Shown here in pieces: positions 18,384 to 26,198 of a stretch of DNA of 64,000 nt; position 1 is the first letter of the stretch; the number at the start of each line of letters is the position of its first letter. A program made the translations under genes and the position numbers. Source of the stretch: Saccharomonospora piscinae. GTDB lineage: Bacteria > Actinomycetota > Actinomycetes > Mycobacteriales > Pseudonocardiaceae. Under the pieces are notes generated by a model. That model had not been told where the DNA came from and searched no databases. It saw only the letters and a program-made list of their open reading frames with translations. The stretch is from contig NZ_VCEK01000007.1 in assembly GCF_005862235.1 (NCBI RefSeq), positions 130,798 to 194,797 on the forward strand. The letters run 5' to 3'.

Positions 18384-19346
18384 GTGAGCGCGGCTCGGGC
18401 TGTGGGACTGCTGCTGGGCGTGATGGCCGATTCGATGGCCGGTGATGCGATGCGCGGGCGGGTGGACGCCTCGCTCGTCCGAGCCGCGAGAACGCTCGAC
18501 CGTCGTGCCGACGCGGACCGGCCCCTGCCGGCCACGGTCTCCGTGGGCGCGGTCGCGGGCGCGTCGGTGCTGGCCGGGGCCCTGCTGGATCGGCTGGGGC
18601 GCGACCGCCCGCTGACCCGTGCGGTCAGCACCGCGGCCTGCACCTGGGCCGTGCTCGGCGGAACTCGCCTGGCTTCCGACGGCACCGCGCTGGCCCGGCA
18701 CCTGGAGACCGGCGACCTCGGCGCCACCCGCGAGACCCTCGCCTGGTGGGACTCCCGCTGTTCGGAGAATCTGGACGCCACGGCGCTGTCCAGGGCTTCC
18801 GTGGAGGCTGTCGCGCACGGTTCCTCCGATGTCGTGGTGGCCCCCCTGCTGTGGGGCGCCGTCGCGGGACTGCCGGGGCTGTTGGGCTCTCGCGCGGCCG
18901 GGGTGCTCTCCCAGGTCGCGGCCGGGCGGGCGGGGCGGCATCGGTCCGGTCGGGTGGTGGAGTCGCTGCGCACCGTCGCCGACCTGGTTCCCACCCGGAT
19001 CGCGGCGGCGCTCACGGTCGCGGGCGCGCCCGTGGTGGGCGGGTCGGCCAGTGCGGCCTGGCGTGCGTGGCGGCGGGACACGGTCCTGCATCCGTACCCC
19101 AACTCGGGTCGGGTGGTGGCGGCCTACGCCGGTGCGCTGGAGATCCGGCTGGGTGGGCGCACGGCCTATCCCGGGCAGGTGCGGGAACTGCCGGTCGTCG
19201 GCGACGGCCGCAACCCCGACGCCGGCCACGTGACCCGCGCCGTCGAGCTGTCCCGGGTGGTGGGGCTGCTGGCGGGCGCCACGGCCGCGGCCACGGCGGC
19301 CGTGGTCCCGTCGCTGCGGCGCAGGCGTCGGGCCCGCACGACCTGA
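18384..19346 (+). CDS. cobD: CobD/CbiB-like membrane protein, diverged
   Basis: 320 residues aligning along their length with adenosylcobinamide-phosphate synthase CobD: repeated hydrophobic segments, a TWAVLGGTRLA motif, an LSRASVEAVAHGSSDVVVAP region, a WRAWRRDTVLHPYPNSG motif, and AGALEIRLGG near the end. Several residues normally conserved are missing: the N-terminal DP...HPV segment, the SVAENT core (here AVAHGS), and the D-x-M-x-G-x-R...RLDD stretch. The enzyme's reaction attaches aminopropanol phosphate to adenosylcobyric acid. Family membership is well supported by neighbours SURF1 and ptpA as in mycobacteria, but activity is uncertain. No other cobalamin gene is nearby. Confidence 0.7.
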   Translation: MSAARAVGLLLGVMADSMAGDAMRGRVDASLVRAARTLDRRADADRPLPATVSVGAVAGASVLAGALLDRLGRDRPLTRAVSTAACTWAVLGGTRLASDGTALARHLETGDLGATRETLAWWDSRCSENLDATALSRASVEAVAHGSSDVVVAPLLWGAVAGLPGLLGSRAAGVLSQVAAGRAGRHRSGRVVESLRTVADLVPTRIAAALTVAGAPVVGGSASAAWRAWRRDTVLHPYPNSGRVVAAYAGALEIRLGGRTAYPGQVRELPVVGDGRNPDAGHVTRAVELSRVVGLLAGATAAATAAVVPSLRRRRRARTT

Positions 19347-19356
19347 CGAACGCCGC

Positions 19357-20181
19357 TCACCGGGATGCCGGTTCGTCGGCCTCGTCCTCGGCGAGCAGCT
19401 CGGCGACCGACTTGCGGCGCGGCCCGTTGCCGTCGTCCGACAGGGCGCCGCCCGGTTTGAGCTCGCGGACCGTGAAGTACGCCCAGCCGAGCACGGCCAT
19501 CACCCCGAACGCGACCCACTGCAACGCGTACGAGAAGAAGGGCCCGGCCTCCAGCTGTGGCAGCGGCAGGGCGTTGAGCACGCCGGGTTGCCCCGCCGCC
19601 AGCTGGAGGTAACCGGGGGAGATGTCGAGGTCGGTGGCGCGGGCCACCGTCCGTGAGTCGACGGCGTAGGCATGCATCCGCCCCTGGGTGGAGACGTCGG
19701 AGAAGGCGTCCCGGCGTTGCGGGTCGGTCTCGTCGGCCCGCAGCCGCGCCTCCACGCGCACGACGCCTCCTGGCGCGGCGGCGTACGGCGGAACGTCCCC
19801 GTTGTCCGGCCGCAGGTAACCCCGGTCCACGAGCACGACCCGCCCTGAGGTCGTGCGCAGCGGGGTCAGGACTTCGAACGCGGGCTCGCCCTGGACGGTC
19901 CGCAGGCGGGCGATGATCTCGTGTTCGGGCAGGTAGGTGCCCTCGACCAGCACCCGGCGCCACTCGGTGTCGTTGCCGGGACGCTGTCCCTCGGGAAGTA
20001 TCTCCGCCAGCGGGCGGGGCTGCTCGTCGAACGAGGACTGGACGGCGGTGTTCTGTGTGCTGCGGTCGTCGTGCCGGTCGAACTGCCACGGGGACAGTAC
20101 GGTGAAGCAGGTCACGGCGAAGCCGAACACCACGAGGGTGAGCGCCAGCCAACCCGGCCGGAGCAGCAATTTCCAGCGCAC
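19357..20181 (-). CDS. SURF1 family protein (cytochrome oxidase assembly)
   Basis: 274 residues with a membrane helix at each end: an N-terminal LTLVVFGFAVTCFTVLSPWQ and a C-terminal WVAFGVMAVLGWAYFTV. Between them lies a periplasm-side domain with the SURF1 signatures PWQFDRHDD, GTYLPEHE, VLVDRGYLRP and a late YALQWVAFG. SURF1 proteins assist haem a insertion into aa3-type cytochrome c oxidase. The start is a GTG at 20181 (RWKLLLRPGW is the family-typical beginning). A charged cytoplasmic tail follows the last helix. It sits between cobD and the ptpA operon as in M. tuberculosis. Confidence 0.88.
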   Translation of the reverse strand: MRWKLLLRPGWLALTLVVFGFAVTCFTVLSPWQFDRHDDRSTQNTAVQSSFDEQPRPLAEILPEGQRPGNDTEWRRVLVEGTYLPEHEIIARLRTVQGEPAFEVLTPLRTTSGRVVLVDRGYLRPDNGDVPPYAAAPGGVVRVEARLRADETDPQRRDAFSDVSTQGRMHAYAVDSRTVARATDLDISPGYLQLAAGQPGVLNALPLPQLEAGPFFSYALQWVAFGVMAVLGWAYFTVRELKPGGALSDDGNGPRRKSVAELLAEDEADEPASR

Positions 20182-20228
20182 GCCACCACGGTATGCGCCG
20201 GACGCCGCCCCGTCGGGGCAGGGGTCGC

Positions 20229-21095
20229 TCACGCCCTCAGCGCCGCCCGCGCGGCGGTCAGCGCCTGCGCCACGTAGCCACCGCCGAAGAGCACCGCGTG
20301 GACGAGCAGCGGGAACAGCTGGTGCAGCGGAACCCGTGCCTCGACCCCGGGCGCGAGCGGTGTTCCTGCGTCGCGGGCTGCTTCGTCGTACGCACCGAGG
20401 ACGTGGTCCAGCAGCGGTGTCCCGAACAGCCGCAGCATGGCCAGATCGGTCTCGCGGTGCCCGCCGTGAGCGGCGGGGTCGATGAGCCACACCGCGCCGT
20501 CGGCCGCCCAGTGGACGTTGCCGCTCCAGGCATCGCCGTGCAGGCGTGCGGGCGGCTCGGGGCTCGGGCTCAGGTCCGGCAACCGGTCGCACACCTCGTC
20601 GAACACCGCGGTCTCCCCGGCGGTGAACAGGCCCTGCCGCGCGGCCTCCCGCACGTAGGGCCGTACCCGGCAGCGCGCGTAGAACGTGGGCCAGTCCTCG
20701 TGCGGTTCGTTGCGCATCGGGGCGAGCCCGATCCACGCCTCACCGGGGCCTCCGGGGGGCGGACTGCCGAAGGCCGGCGCCGAGCGGGCGTGCAGGGCCG
20801 CGAGGCCGCGGCCGAACCGTTCGGCCGCCTCGCGGCTCGGCGTTCCCGGGGCAACGTGGTCGATCACGAGCCACGTGTCGTCGTGGCCGCGGACGGCGGG
20901 AACGGGCACGTCGCCGTACGCACCAAGCCACCGCAGTCCGGCCGCCTCGGCCGTGGTGGCGCCGGAACCCTGCCCGCGTTTGACCACCACCTCCGCGCCG
21001 TCTTCGAGCGTCACCACCGCCGCGTCGGCACCGAGCGGCCTGCTCGTTGCCGCCCGTACCCCGGTGTGCCGCTCGGCCGCCTGCCGGGCCGTCAC
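20229..21095 (-). CDS. Fructosamine/ketosamine kinase-like protein
   Basis: 288 residues with an aminoglycoside-phosphotransferase-like fold. The ATP-anchor lysine is in VVVKRG, the catalytic loop reads ARLHGDAWSGNVHW (Asp and Asn) and the metal-binding loop is LIDPAAHGGHRETDLAM, the exact pattern of fructosamine-3-kinases. A WIGLAPMRNEP segment is also family-typical (bacterial members have N-x-x). It would phosphorylate protein- or amino-acid-bound ketosamines, destabilising glycation adducts. The GTG start overlaps the ptpA-type phosphatase stop by 4 bp, so the two are one operon. Confidence 0.88.
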   Translation of the reverse strand: MTARQAAERHTGVRAATSRPLGADAAVVTLEDGAEVVVKRGQGSGATTAEAAGLRWLGAYGDVPVPAVRGHDDTWLVIDHVAPGTPSREAAERFGRGLAALHARSAPAFGSPPPGGPGEAWIGLAPMRNEPHEDWPTFYARCRVRPYVREAARQGLFTAGETAVFDEVCDRLPDLSPSPEPPARLHGDAWSGNVHWAADGAVWLIDPAAHGGHRETDLAMLRLFGTPLLDHVLGAYDEAARDAGTPLAPGVEARVPLHQLFPLLVHAVLFGGGYVAQALTAARAALRA

Positions 21096-21610
21096 CGGCG
21101 GCCCCGGACCCAGTCGACGAGGCCGTCGGCGGCGCGCTCGACCATGCCGAGCACCGCCACGAAGCCGTCACCGTCGCCGTAGTACGGGTCCGGCACCTCG
21201 GCCTCGGCGGGCGCGGTGGGGTCGAACTCGCGGAGCAGACGCACCCGGTCCGGATCGTCGACGAGTCCGCGCAGCGCACGCAGGTGGCCCGCGTCGGCGG
21301 CGAGCAGCAGGTCGGCGTCCAGATGATCGGTGCCGACCTGGCGCGCGGTGTGGTCGACGGCGTAGCCGTGTGCCTCCAGCGTGGCCTGGGCGCGGGGGTC
21401 GGCGGGTTCACCGATGTGCCAGCCACCGGTGCCCGCACTGCGGACGGAGACGACCTCGCTGAGTCCGTGTCGTGCCAGACGGCTGCGGAACACGACCTCG
21501 GCCATCGGCGAGCGGCAGATGTTGCCCGTGCAGACGAACACGACTCTGACCGGGCTCGGGATGTCGGCGGTGCTGCCGGTGTCGGCGGTGCTGTCGGCGT
21601 TGTCGGCCAT
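21092..21610 (-). CDS. ptpA: Low-molecular-weight protein tyrosine phosphatase
   Basis: 172 residues. The phosphate loop CTGNICRS has catalytic Cys27 and Arg33, and the general-acid loop DPYYGD lies in the C-terminal third, both diagnostic of LMW-PTPs. It is closest in context to M. tuberculosis PtpA (Rv2234), next to SURF1. A low-complexity N-terminal extension (MADNADSTADTGSTAD) comes from short GTCGGCGGTG-like repeats. An alternative upstream ATG at 21688 would add 26 residues; ATG 21610 is preferred because GGTGG stands just before it and it is nearer the usual family start. Confidence 0.9.
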   Translation of the reverse strand: MADNADSTADTGSTADIPSPVRVVFVCTGNICRSPMAEVVFRSRLARHGLSEVVSVRSAGTGGWHIGEPADPRAQATLEAHGYAVDHTARQVGTDHLDADLLLAADAGHLRALRGLVDDPDRVRLLREFDPTAPAEAEVPDPYYGDGDGFVAVLGMVERAADGLVDWVRGRR

Positions 21611-21820
21611 GCCACCAGTGTCCCCGCGCCGCGGTCGGCGCCTGCGGACGGGCCCGGAAATGGCATCGAACGGGACCGGTCGAATCATCGATCGGTTTTG
21701 GCGGGGTTTCCGGTGGCAGGGCGTGCGGGGGTCGTACTAAGCTGCCGAACTCGTCGGCACGGTATTGGGATTCCGTTGTCGGCATTGTGCCAATGAACGT
21801 CTTCGCACACCTGGGGGTCC

Positions 21821-23176
21821 CTGATTTCCCCGTCGGAAGCGCTCCGTGCGCTCGTACCTCGCTCGGCTCACGGCCGGGTTCTGCTCGCACTGGCCTGCTC
21901 GGTCGTGGTGACCGTCGGCCTGTGGCTGCTGTCGTCGCTGGAAGTCGCGGCGGACGAGCGGTTTCCGGTGCTGCTGGCCGGCGCCGTGGCGACGCTGTCG
22001 CTGTGCGTCGCGGTGGCGCTCGTCTTTCAGCGAACCGGTCAACTACAGCAGGTGAAGCGTGAAGCCGAATCGAGGGAAACGGGACTCACTCGACTAGCTG
22101 ACGAGATCCTCCCGGAGTGTGCGTCCCAGTTACGAGAAGGCGGATCGTCGCGCGCCGTCTCCACCATTATGGATGAATTGGCACAACGCACGAATGAATT
22201 CGCCTCCCAGGTAGTCGATCAGCACATTGTGCGGCGGTTCGTCAAGGAACTCGACGTGAGCGAGCGGCGGCGGGAAGCGGCCATGTCGGCGTGCGCGACC
22301 GCGGCGGGCCGCGTGCAGGCCATGGCGGTGACCATGCTGGCCGACCTGCGCGAGATGGAGTACCGGCACGACGAGCGCGTACTGGGTGACCTGCTCAAAC
22401 TCGACCACTGCACCGCACAGGCGGGCAGGCTCGCCGACAGCATCGCGGTGCTGACCGGTGCCCGCACGGGACGGCGGTGGAACAAGCCGATCATCATGGA
22501 GAGCGTGCTGCGCGGCGCGATGGGCCGCATCGGTGCGTACCGGCGGGTGCGGCTGCACTCGACCTGCACGGCCGCCGTCGCGGGCTACGCCGCCGAGGAC
22601 GTCATGCACGCGCTGGCCGAACTGATGGACAACGCCACCCGGTTCTCCAAGCCGGAGGAGGACGTCCACGTGCACGTCGAACACCTCGACACCGGGCTGG
22701 TCGTCCGGGTGGAGGACGCGGGGCTCGGTATGACGCCCCAGGTGTTGCGGCGTGCCGAACGCGCGGTGGCGATCGACGAACCACTCGATCTGGCGACGCT
22801 CGGTACCCGGATCGGCCTCGCCGTCGTGGGCTGCCTGGCGCGCAAACACGGGTTGCGGGTGCGCTTCCGGGCGTCGCCGCGAGGCGGGGTGAGCGCGGTA
22901 CTGCGCATCCCGGCCGCGCTCGTCACCCAGCCCCGTCCCGAGGACGAGCCCACTCTGCGCCACCGGATCGCCGTCGACGACCACACTCCGTCCTCCACCG
23001 CTCCGTCCTCCACCGCGCGGCTGCCGAAGCGGCGCAGGGGACAGACGCTCGGCAGTTCACCGCCGCCGAGAGCCCGTCACCGCCTGGACACCAAACCCCG
23101 TGCCGACGCGGGCGCGAGCTTCAGCGCTTTCCGTGCCGCGGTGCGGCCGGACACCCCACCGACCACCGCCGACTGA
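21821..23176 (+). CDS. cvnA: Conservon sensor protein CvnA (histidine-kinase-like ATPase), possible CTG start
   Basis: About 451 residues if translation starts at CTG 21821; the first GTG is 21905, but that falls inside the first membrane helix. Two helices (RVLLALACSVVVTVGLWLL and FPVLLAGAVATLSLCVAVAL) are followed by a coiled region, a dimerisation helix with LLKLDHCTAQ (candidate His), and an HATPase domain with N-box ELMDNATRFS, G1 DAGLGM and GTRIGLAVV. The tail is basic and Pro-rich. CvnA is the membrane component of the conservon, which with CvnB-D works like a eukaryote-type G-protein-coupled module in streptomycetes. It opens a four-gene operon. Confidence 0.85.
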   Translation: MISPSEALRALVPRSAHGRVLLALACSVVVTVGLWLLSSLEVAADERFPVLLAGAVATLSLCVAVALVFQRTGQLQQVKREAESRETGLTRLADEILPECASQLREGGSSRAVSTIMDELAQRTNEFASQVVDQHIVRRFVKELDVSERRREAAMSACATAAGRVQAMAVTMLADLREMEYRHDERVLGDLLKLDHCTAQAGRLADSIAVLTGARTGRRWNKPIIMESVLRGAMGRIGAYRRVRLHSTCTAAVAGYAAEDVMHALAELMDNATRFSKPEEDVHVHVEHLDTGLVVRVEDAGLGMTPQVLRRAERAVAIDEPLDLATLGTRIGLAVVGCLARKHGLRVRFRASPRGGVSAVLRIPAALVTQPRPEDEPTLRHRIAVDDHTPSSTAPSSTARLPKRRRGQTLGSSPPPRARHRLDTKPRADAGASFSAFRAAVRPDTPPTTAD

Positions 23177-23185
23177 GGACTGCCG

Positions 23186-23608
23186 ATGAGCACCACCGAC
23201 CAGAGTCTCGAATGGTTCCTGCAGAGCCTGCTGGAGCACACGCCCGGCACCCGCCACGCACTGGTGCTCTCGCGCGACGGGCTCAGGCTGTGCCACACCC
23301 GGGGCCTCGACGCGGACAAGGCTGACCAGCTGGCCGCCATCGCCGCCGGAGTCCAGGCACTCGCTCAGAGCGCCTCCGCCGAGTTCGGCGACGGCTCAGG
23401 AGGCGTCCGCCAGTCGATGACCGAGTTCCACGGCGGGCTGTTGTTCGTGGTGGAGGCGGGGGAGGGTGCCCACCTTGCCGTGGTGGCACGCGAGAACGCC
23501 GACGTCGGGCTCGTCGGGCACAAGATGACCGAGCTGGTGGAGCAGATCGGCTCGTTTCTCACCGCGCCGCCCCGCTACCGCCGCCGTCCCGCCGCACCTC
23601 GGGTATGA
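23186..23608 (+). CDS. cvnB: Roadblock/LC7 domain protein CvnB
   Basis: 140 residues, a single roadblock/LC7 domain: LEWFLQSLLEHTPGTRHALVLSRDGL at the start, then AAIAAGVQALAQSASAEFG and a LLFVVEAGEGAHLAVVA strand pair. Roadblock proteins act as GTPase-activating or scaffold partners of small Ras-like GTPases; here the GTPase is CvnD two genes on. It begins 9 bp after cvnA, and its stop overlaps the cvnC ATG by 4 bp. Confidence 0.92.
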   Translation: MSTTDQSLEWFLQSLLEHTPGTRHALVLSRDGLRLCHTRGLDADKADQLAAIAAGVQALAQSASAEFGDGSGGVRQSMTEFHGGLLFVVEAGEGAHLAVVARENADVGLVGHKMTELVEQIGSFLTAPPRYRRRPAAPRV

Positions 23609-23973
23609 CACGGGAGCAGACGCCCCGTGCCGCCGGGGACACGCCCGAACGCCTCTACACGATCACCGGGGGCCGCAGTACCGCGGAGGACTGCGAGCTC
23701 GACCTGGTCACTCTGATCGTCAGCGAGTCCGAGGCCCAGCCCGGGCGCCAGTCGGAGCATCTGCGCATCCTGTGGCTGTGCCGCAGTCCGACTGCCGTCG
23801 TCGAGGTCGCCGCCGAGCTGGACCTGCCGGTCAGCGTCGTGAAGATCCTGCTCGCCGACCTGCTCGACGCGGGTGAGGTCACCGCCCGGCACCCGACCGC
23901 CCCCCGCGCCGCCGATCAGCTGCCCGACCCCGCGTTTCTGGAGAAGGTGCTCGTTGGACTCCGCAATCTCTGA
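23605..23973 (+). CDS. cvnC: DUF742 protein CvnC
   Basis: 122 residues matching the DUF742 family, the third conservon component: RLYTITGGRSTA at the N-terminus, then a winged-helix-like region (ILWLCRSPTAVVEVAAELDLPVSVVK read in part) and LLADLLDAGEV. Its biochemical role is unknown; the fold suggests binding to a partner or nucleic acid. The ATG start overlaps the cvnB stop. Its last 20 bp overlap the start of cvnD in another frame, inside a 9-bp repeat array. Confidence 0.92.
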   Translation: MTREQTPRAAGDTPERLYTITGGRSTAEDCELDLVTLIVSESEAQPGRQSEHLRILWLCRSPTAVVEVAAELDLPVSVVKILLADLLDAGEVTARHPTAPRAADQLPDPAFLEKVLVGLRNL

Positions 23974-24601
23974 GGCCGCTGAGGCCGCTGAGGCCGCTGA
24001 GGCCGCTGCCCCCTCGGCTGCCCGTCCACCGCTGCGCAGCACCGCCACCGACGGCGTGAAGATCGTCGTTGTGGGCGGGTTCGGTGTCGGCAAGAGCACG
24101 CTGGTGCGGTCGGTGAGCGAGATCAGACCGCTGAGCACCGAGGAGACGATGACCGAGGCGGGCAGGGGGGTCGACCAGGCGGCGGGCGTGGGCGGCAAGT
24201 CGAGCACCACCGTGGCGTTCGACTTCGGCCGGGTGAGTCTCACCGCCGAGCTGGTGCTCTACCTCTTTGGGGCGCCGGGGCAACAACGGTTCTGGTTCCT
24301 CTGGGAACGACTGTTCGCGGGCACGCTGGGCGCTGTGGTGCTGCTGGACACGCGCCGCGTCGAGGACTCGTGGTACGCGATCGACCGGCTGGAACAGCAC
24401 GGCATGCCGTTCGTCGTGGCCCACAACGTGTTCCCCGGTGCGGCGCACGACCTCGGTGAGGTGCGCGACTCGCTGTCGCTGTCCGGCTCGGTTCCCGTCG
24501 TGGCGTGTGACGCGCGGCGGCGGGAGTCGGCGAAGCAGGTGCTTCTCACGCTGGTGCGTCACCTGCACACGATGTCGCGGGCGCGTGGCGCGCACCGCTG
24601 A
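23954..24601 (+). CDS. cvnD: Small GTP-binding protein CvnD (ATP/GTP-binding conservon component)
   Basis: 215 residues. P-loop GGFGVGKST near residue 36, a G2-like Thr-rich switch (LSTEETMTEAGRG), a G3-like LFGAPGQQRFW (variant of DxxGQ) and VVAHNVF/ACDARRRE at the base-recognition positions, the pattern of the MglA/CvnD-like family. The start is most likely TTG 23954, preceded by GGAGAAGG; this gives the DSAISEA N-terminus typical of CvnD. The gene overlaps cvnC by 20 bp. An Ala/Glu repeat (EAA x4) forms the N-terminal linker. It is the likely signalling output of the conservon. Confidence 0.88.
   Translation: MDSAISEAAEAAEAAEAAAPSAARPPLRSTATDGVKIVVVGGFGVGKSTLVRSVSEIRPLSTEETMTEAGRGVDQAAGVGGKSSTTVAFDFGRVSLTAELVLYLFGAPGQQRFWFLWERLFAGTLGAVVLLDTRRVEDSWYAIDRLEQHGMPFVVAHNVFPGAAHDLGEVRDSLSLSGSVPVVACDARRRESAKQVLLTLVRHLHTMSRARGAHR
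23972..24007 (+). repeat. Four perfect 9-bp tandem repeats across the cvnC end and cvnD start
   Basis: Four identical copies of GAGGCCGCT. The first copy contains the last two bases of the cvnC stop; in the cvnD frame they encode Glu-Ala-Ala four times. The unit length keeps the cvnD frame intact whatever the copy number, so it may vary between strains. Confidence 0.85.
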
Positions 24602-24625
24602 GGCCGGTTTGGCAGGATCACCCGC

Positions 24626-25435
24626 ATGTCTTCGACAGTCTCCGACGTGATCGCCGCCCTGGACACCGCCTACCCGCGCGAGCTCTCCGAGCCGTGGGAC
24701 GCGGTGGGCCTGGTGTGCGGGGACCCGGCCGAGCCCGTCGAGCGCGTGCTCGTGTGCGTCGATCCGGTCGCGGCGACGGTGGCCGAGGCCGTGGAATGGG
24801 GTGCGCAGCTCGTCGTGGCGCACCACCCGCTGTTGCTGCGGGGGGTACACGGGGTGGGCACGGACACGGCCAAGGGCAGGCTCGTCCACCGGATGGTGCG
24901 CTCGGGGGTGGCGTTGTTCTGCGCCCACACCAACGCCGACTCGGCCGTGCCCGGCGTCTCGGACGCGCTGGCGGAGCGCCTCGGCGTGCGGGTGTCGCGG
25001 CCGTTGGCGCCGCATGCCGACGGCCGCACCGGCCTCGGCAGGGTGGGCGAGCTCGCCGAGCCGGTGCCGTTCGCGGAGTTCGTGCGGCGGGTGGCCGCCG
25101 CGCTGCCCGCGACCGAGCCCGGGGTACTGGGCGCGGGTGAGCCGGACCGGCTCGTGCGCACGGTCGCGGTGTCGGGTGGTGCGGGCGACAGCTACCTGGC
25201 CACGGCCGCGGCCGAGGGCGTCGACGCCTACGTCACCGCCGACCTGCGGCACCATCCGGCGGGCGAGCACCGCGAACAGGACGGACCGGCGCTGGTCGGA
25301 CTCACCCACTGGGCGAGCGAGTGGCCGTGGTGCGAGCAGGCGGCCCGCGTGATCCGGAATGCCGGTGACCTCGACGTGCGGGTGTCCATCCGATGCACCG
25401 ATCCCTGGACGATGCGGGTCGGCTCCGGTGGATAG
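24626..25435 (+). CDS. Nif3/YbgI-like dinuclear metal-centre protein
   Basis: 269 residues of the NIF3/GTP-cyclohydrolase-I-type-2 family. Metal ligands are seen in VVAHHPLLL (His-His), CAHTNADSA (His, Asp) and the C-terminal GLTHWASEWP (His, Glu). The family forms hexameric rings with a dinuclear centre; its cellular role is not settled. In mycobacteria this gene (Rv2230c) immediately precedes the zinc-ribbon and RNase H/phosphatase genes; here the same trio is split by a homogentisate operon. Confidence 0.88.
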   Translation: MSSTVSDVIAALDTAYPRELSEPWDAVGLVCGDPAEPVERVLVCVDPVAATVAEAVEWGAQLVVAHHPLLLRGVHGVGTDTAKGRLVHRMVRSGVALFCAHTNADSAVPGVSDALAERLGVRVSRPLAPHADGRTGLGRVGELAEPVPFAEFVRRVAAALPATEPGVLGAGEPDRLVRTVAVSGGAGDSYLATAAAEGVDAYVTADLRHHPAGEHREQDGPALVGLTHWASEWPWCEQAARVIRNAGDLDVRVSIRCTDPWTMRVGSGG

Positions 25436-25509
25436 TCAAACGCTGAATCGGTGCCGGCGGTGTCGGCTGAGGCGGTGGTACTCCGGTTTCCGGTCTCTAC
25501 AGTGAAGGC

Positions 25510-26082
25510 ATGAACGGCGACCGCGACGACGAGCACTCCGATCACGACGAGCGGCGGCCGTCGGCGAGCGAACTCGACTTCTGGACGTTCGTCGAGCTCG
25601 CCAACCACCGGCTCGCCACCGAGTACGGGTTCCGGCACCAACTCGCGACCGAGGTGCTGCTGACTCTCAACCGGGCCTCGAACATCGTCACCTACGACCT
25701 GGAGGCGGCGGTACACCGGCCGCGAGGGCTGTCGTGGTCGGGTTTCCGGCTGCTGTTCGTGACCTGGCTGGCCGGGCCGTTGGAGCCGAAGAACGCCGCC
25801 GTACTCACCGGAATGAGCAGGGCGGCCGTGTCCAACCTGGCGAAGACGCTGGTGGCGGACGGCATGCTCGACCGGAGTCCCGACGCCCGCGACGGACGGT
25901 CGGTGCGGTTGTCGCTGACCTCGCGGGGGCACAGCGAGATGGTGGAGGTGTTTCGCACCCACAACGAGCGTGAGCACGAGTGGACGAGTGTGCTCACCGG
26001 CACCGAGCAGCGCATTCTGGTGATGCTGCTGAACAAGCTGATCACCAACCGGCATCAGTTCGACGTGCGCGGCCGGAACTGA
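25510..26082 (+). CDS. MarR family transcriptional regulator
   Basis: 190 residues. After an acidic N-terminus, a dimerisation region and a winged helix are seen: LAGPLEPKNAAVLTGMSRAA (in part), then VSNLAKTLVADGMLDR and the wing DARDGRSVRLSLTSRG, all classic MarR. It stands just upstream of hmgA in the same direction with a 20-bp imperfect palindrome between them, so it probably controls homogentisate catabolism. The ligand is likely an aromatic acid such as homogentisate or phenylacetate (inference). Confidence 0.88.
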   Translation: MNGDRDDEHSDHDERRPSASELDFWTFVELANHRLATEYGFRHQLATEVLLTLNRASNIVTYDLEAAVHRPRGLSWSGFRLLFVTWLAGPLEPKNAAVLTGMSRAAVSNLAKTLVADGMLDRSPDARDGRSVRLSLTSRGHSEMVEVFRTHNEREHEWTSVLTGTEQRILVMLLNKLITNRHQFDVRGRN

Positions 26083-26123
26083 CATCCTACGGAATGTGTG
26101 GCACACGTCACTCTGGCTGAAAA

Positions 26124-26143
26124 ATAGTTAACACCTTTACTAT
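26124..26143 (+). promoter_or_regulatory. Candidate MarR operator/promoter region of the hmgA operon
   Basis: ATAGTTAACACCTTTACTAT is an AT-rich island in GC-rich DNA. The half-sites ATAGTTAACA and (reverse complement) ATAGTAAAGG agree at 7 of 10 positions, with ATAGT/ACTAT perfect outer arms. It lies 55 bp before the hmgA ATG and about 40 bp after the MarR gene, the expected place for a MarR-regulated operator overlapping a promoter. Confidence 0.55.
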
Positions 26144-26198
26144 ATGGGGGTGGGCCGGGGGCGTACCGGCCTGGCGCCGACTTCCGAGGAGGCAGGTC

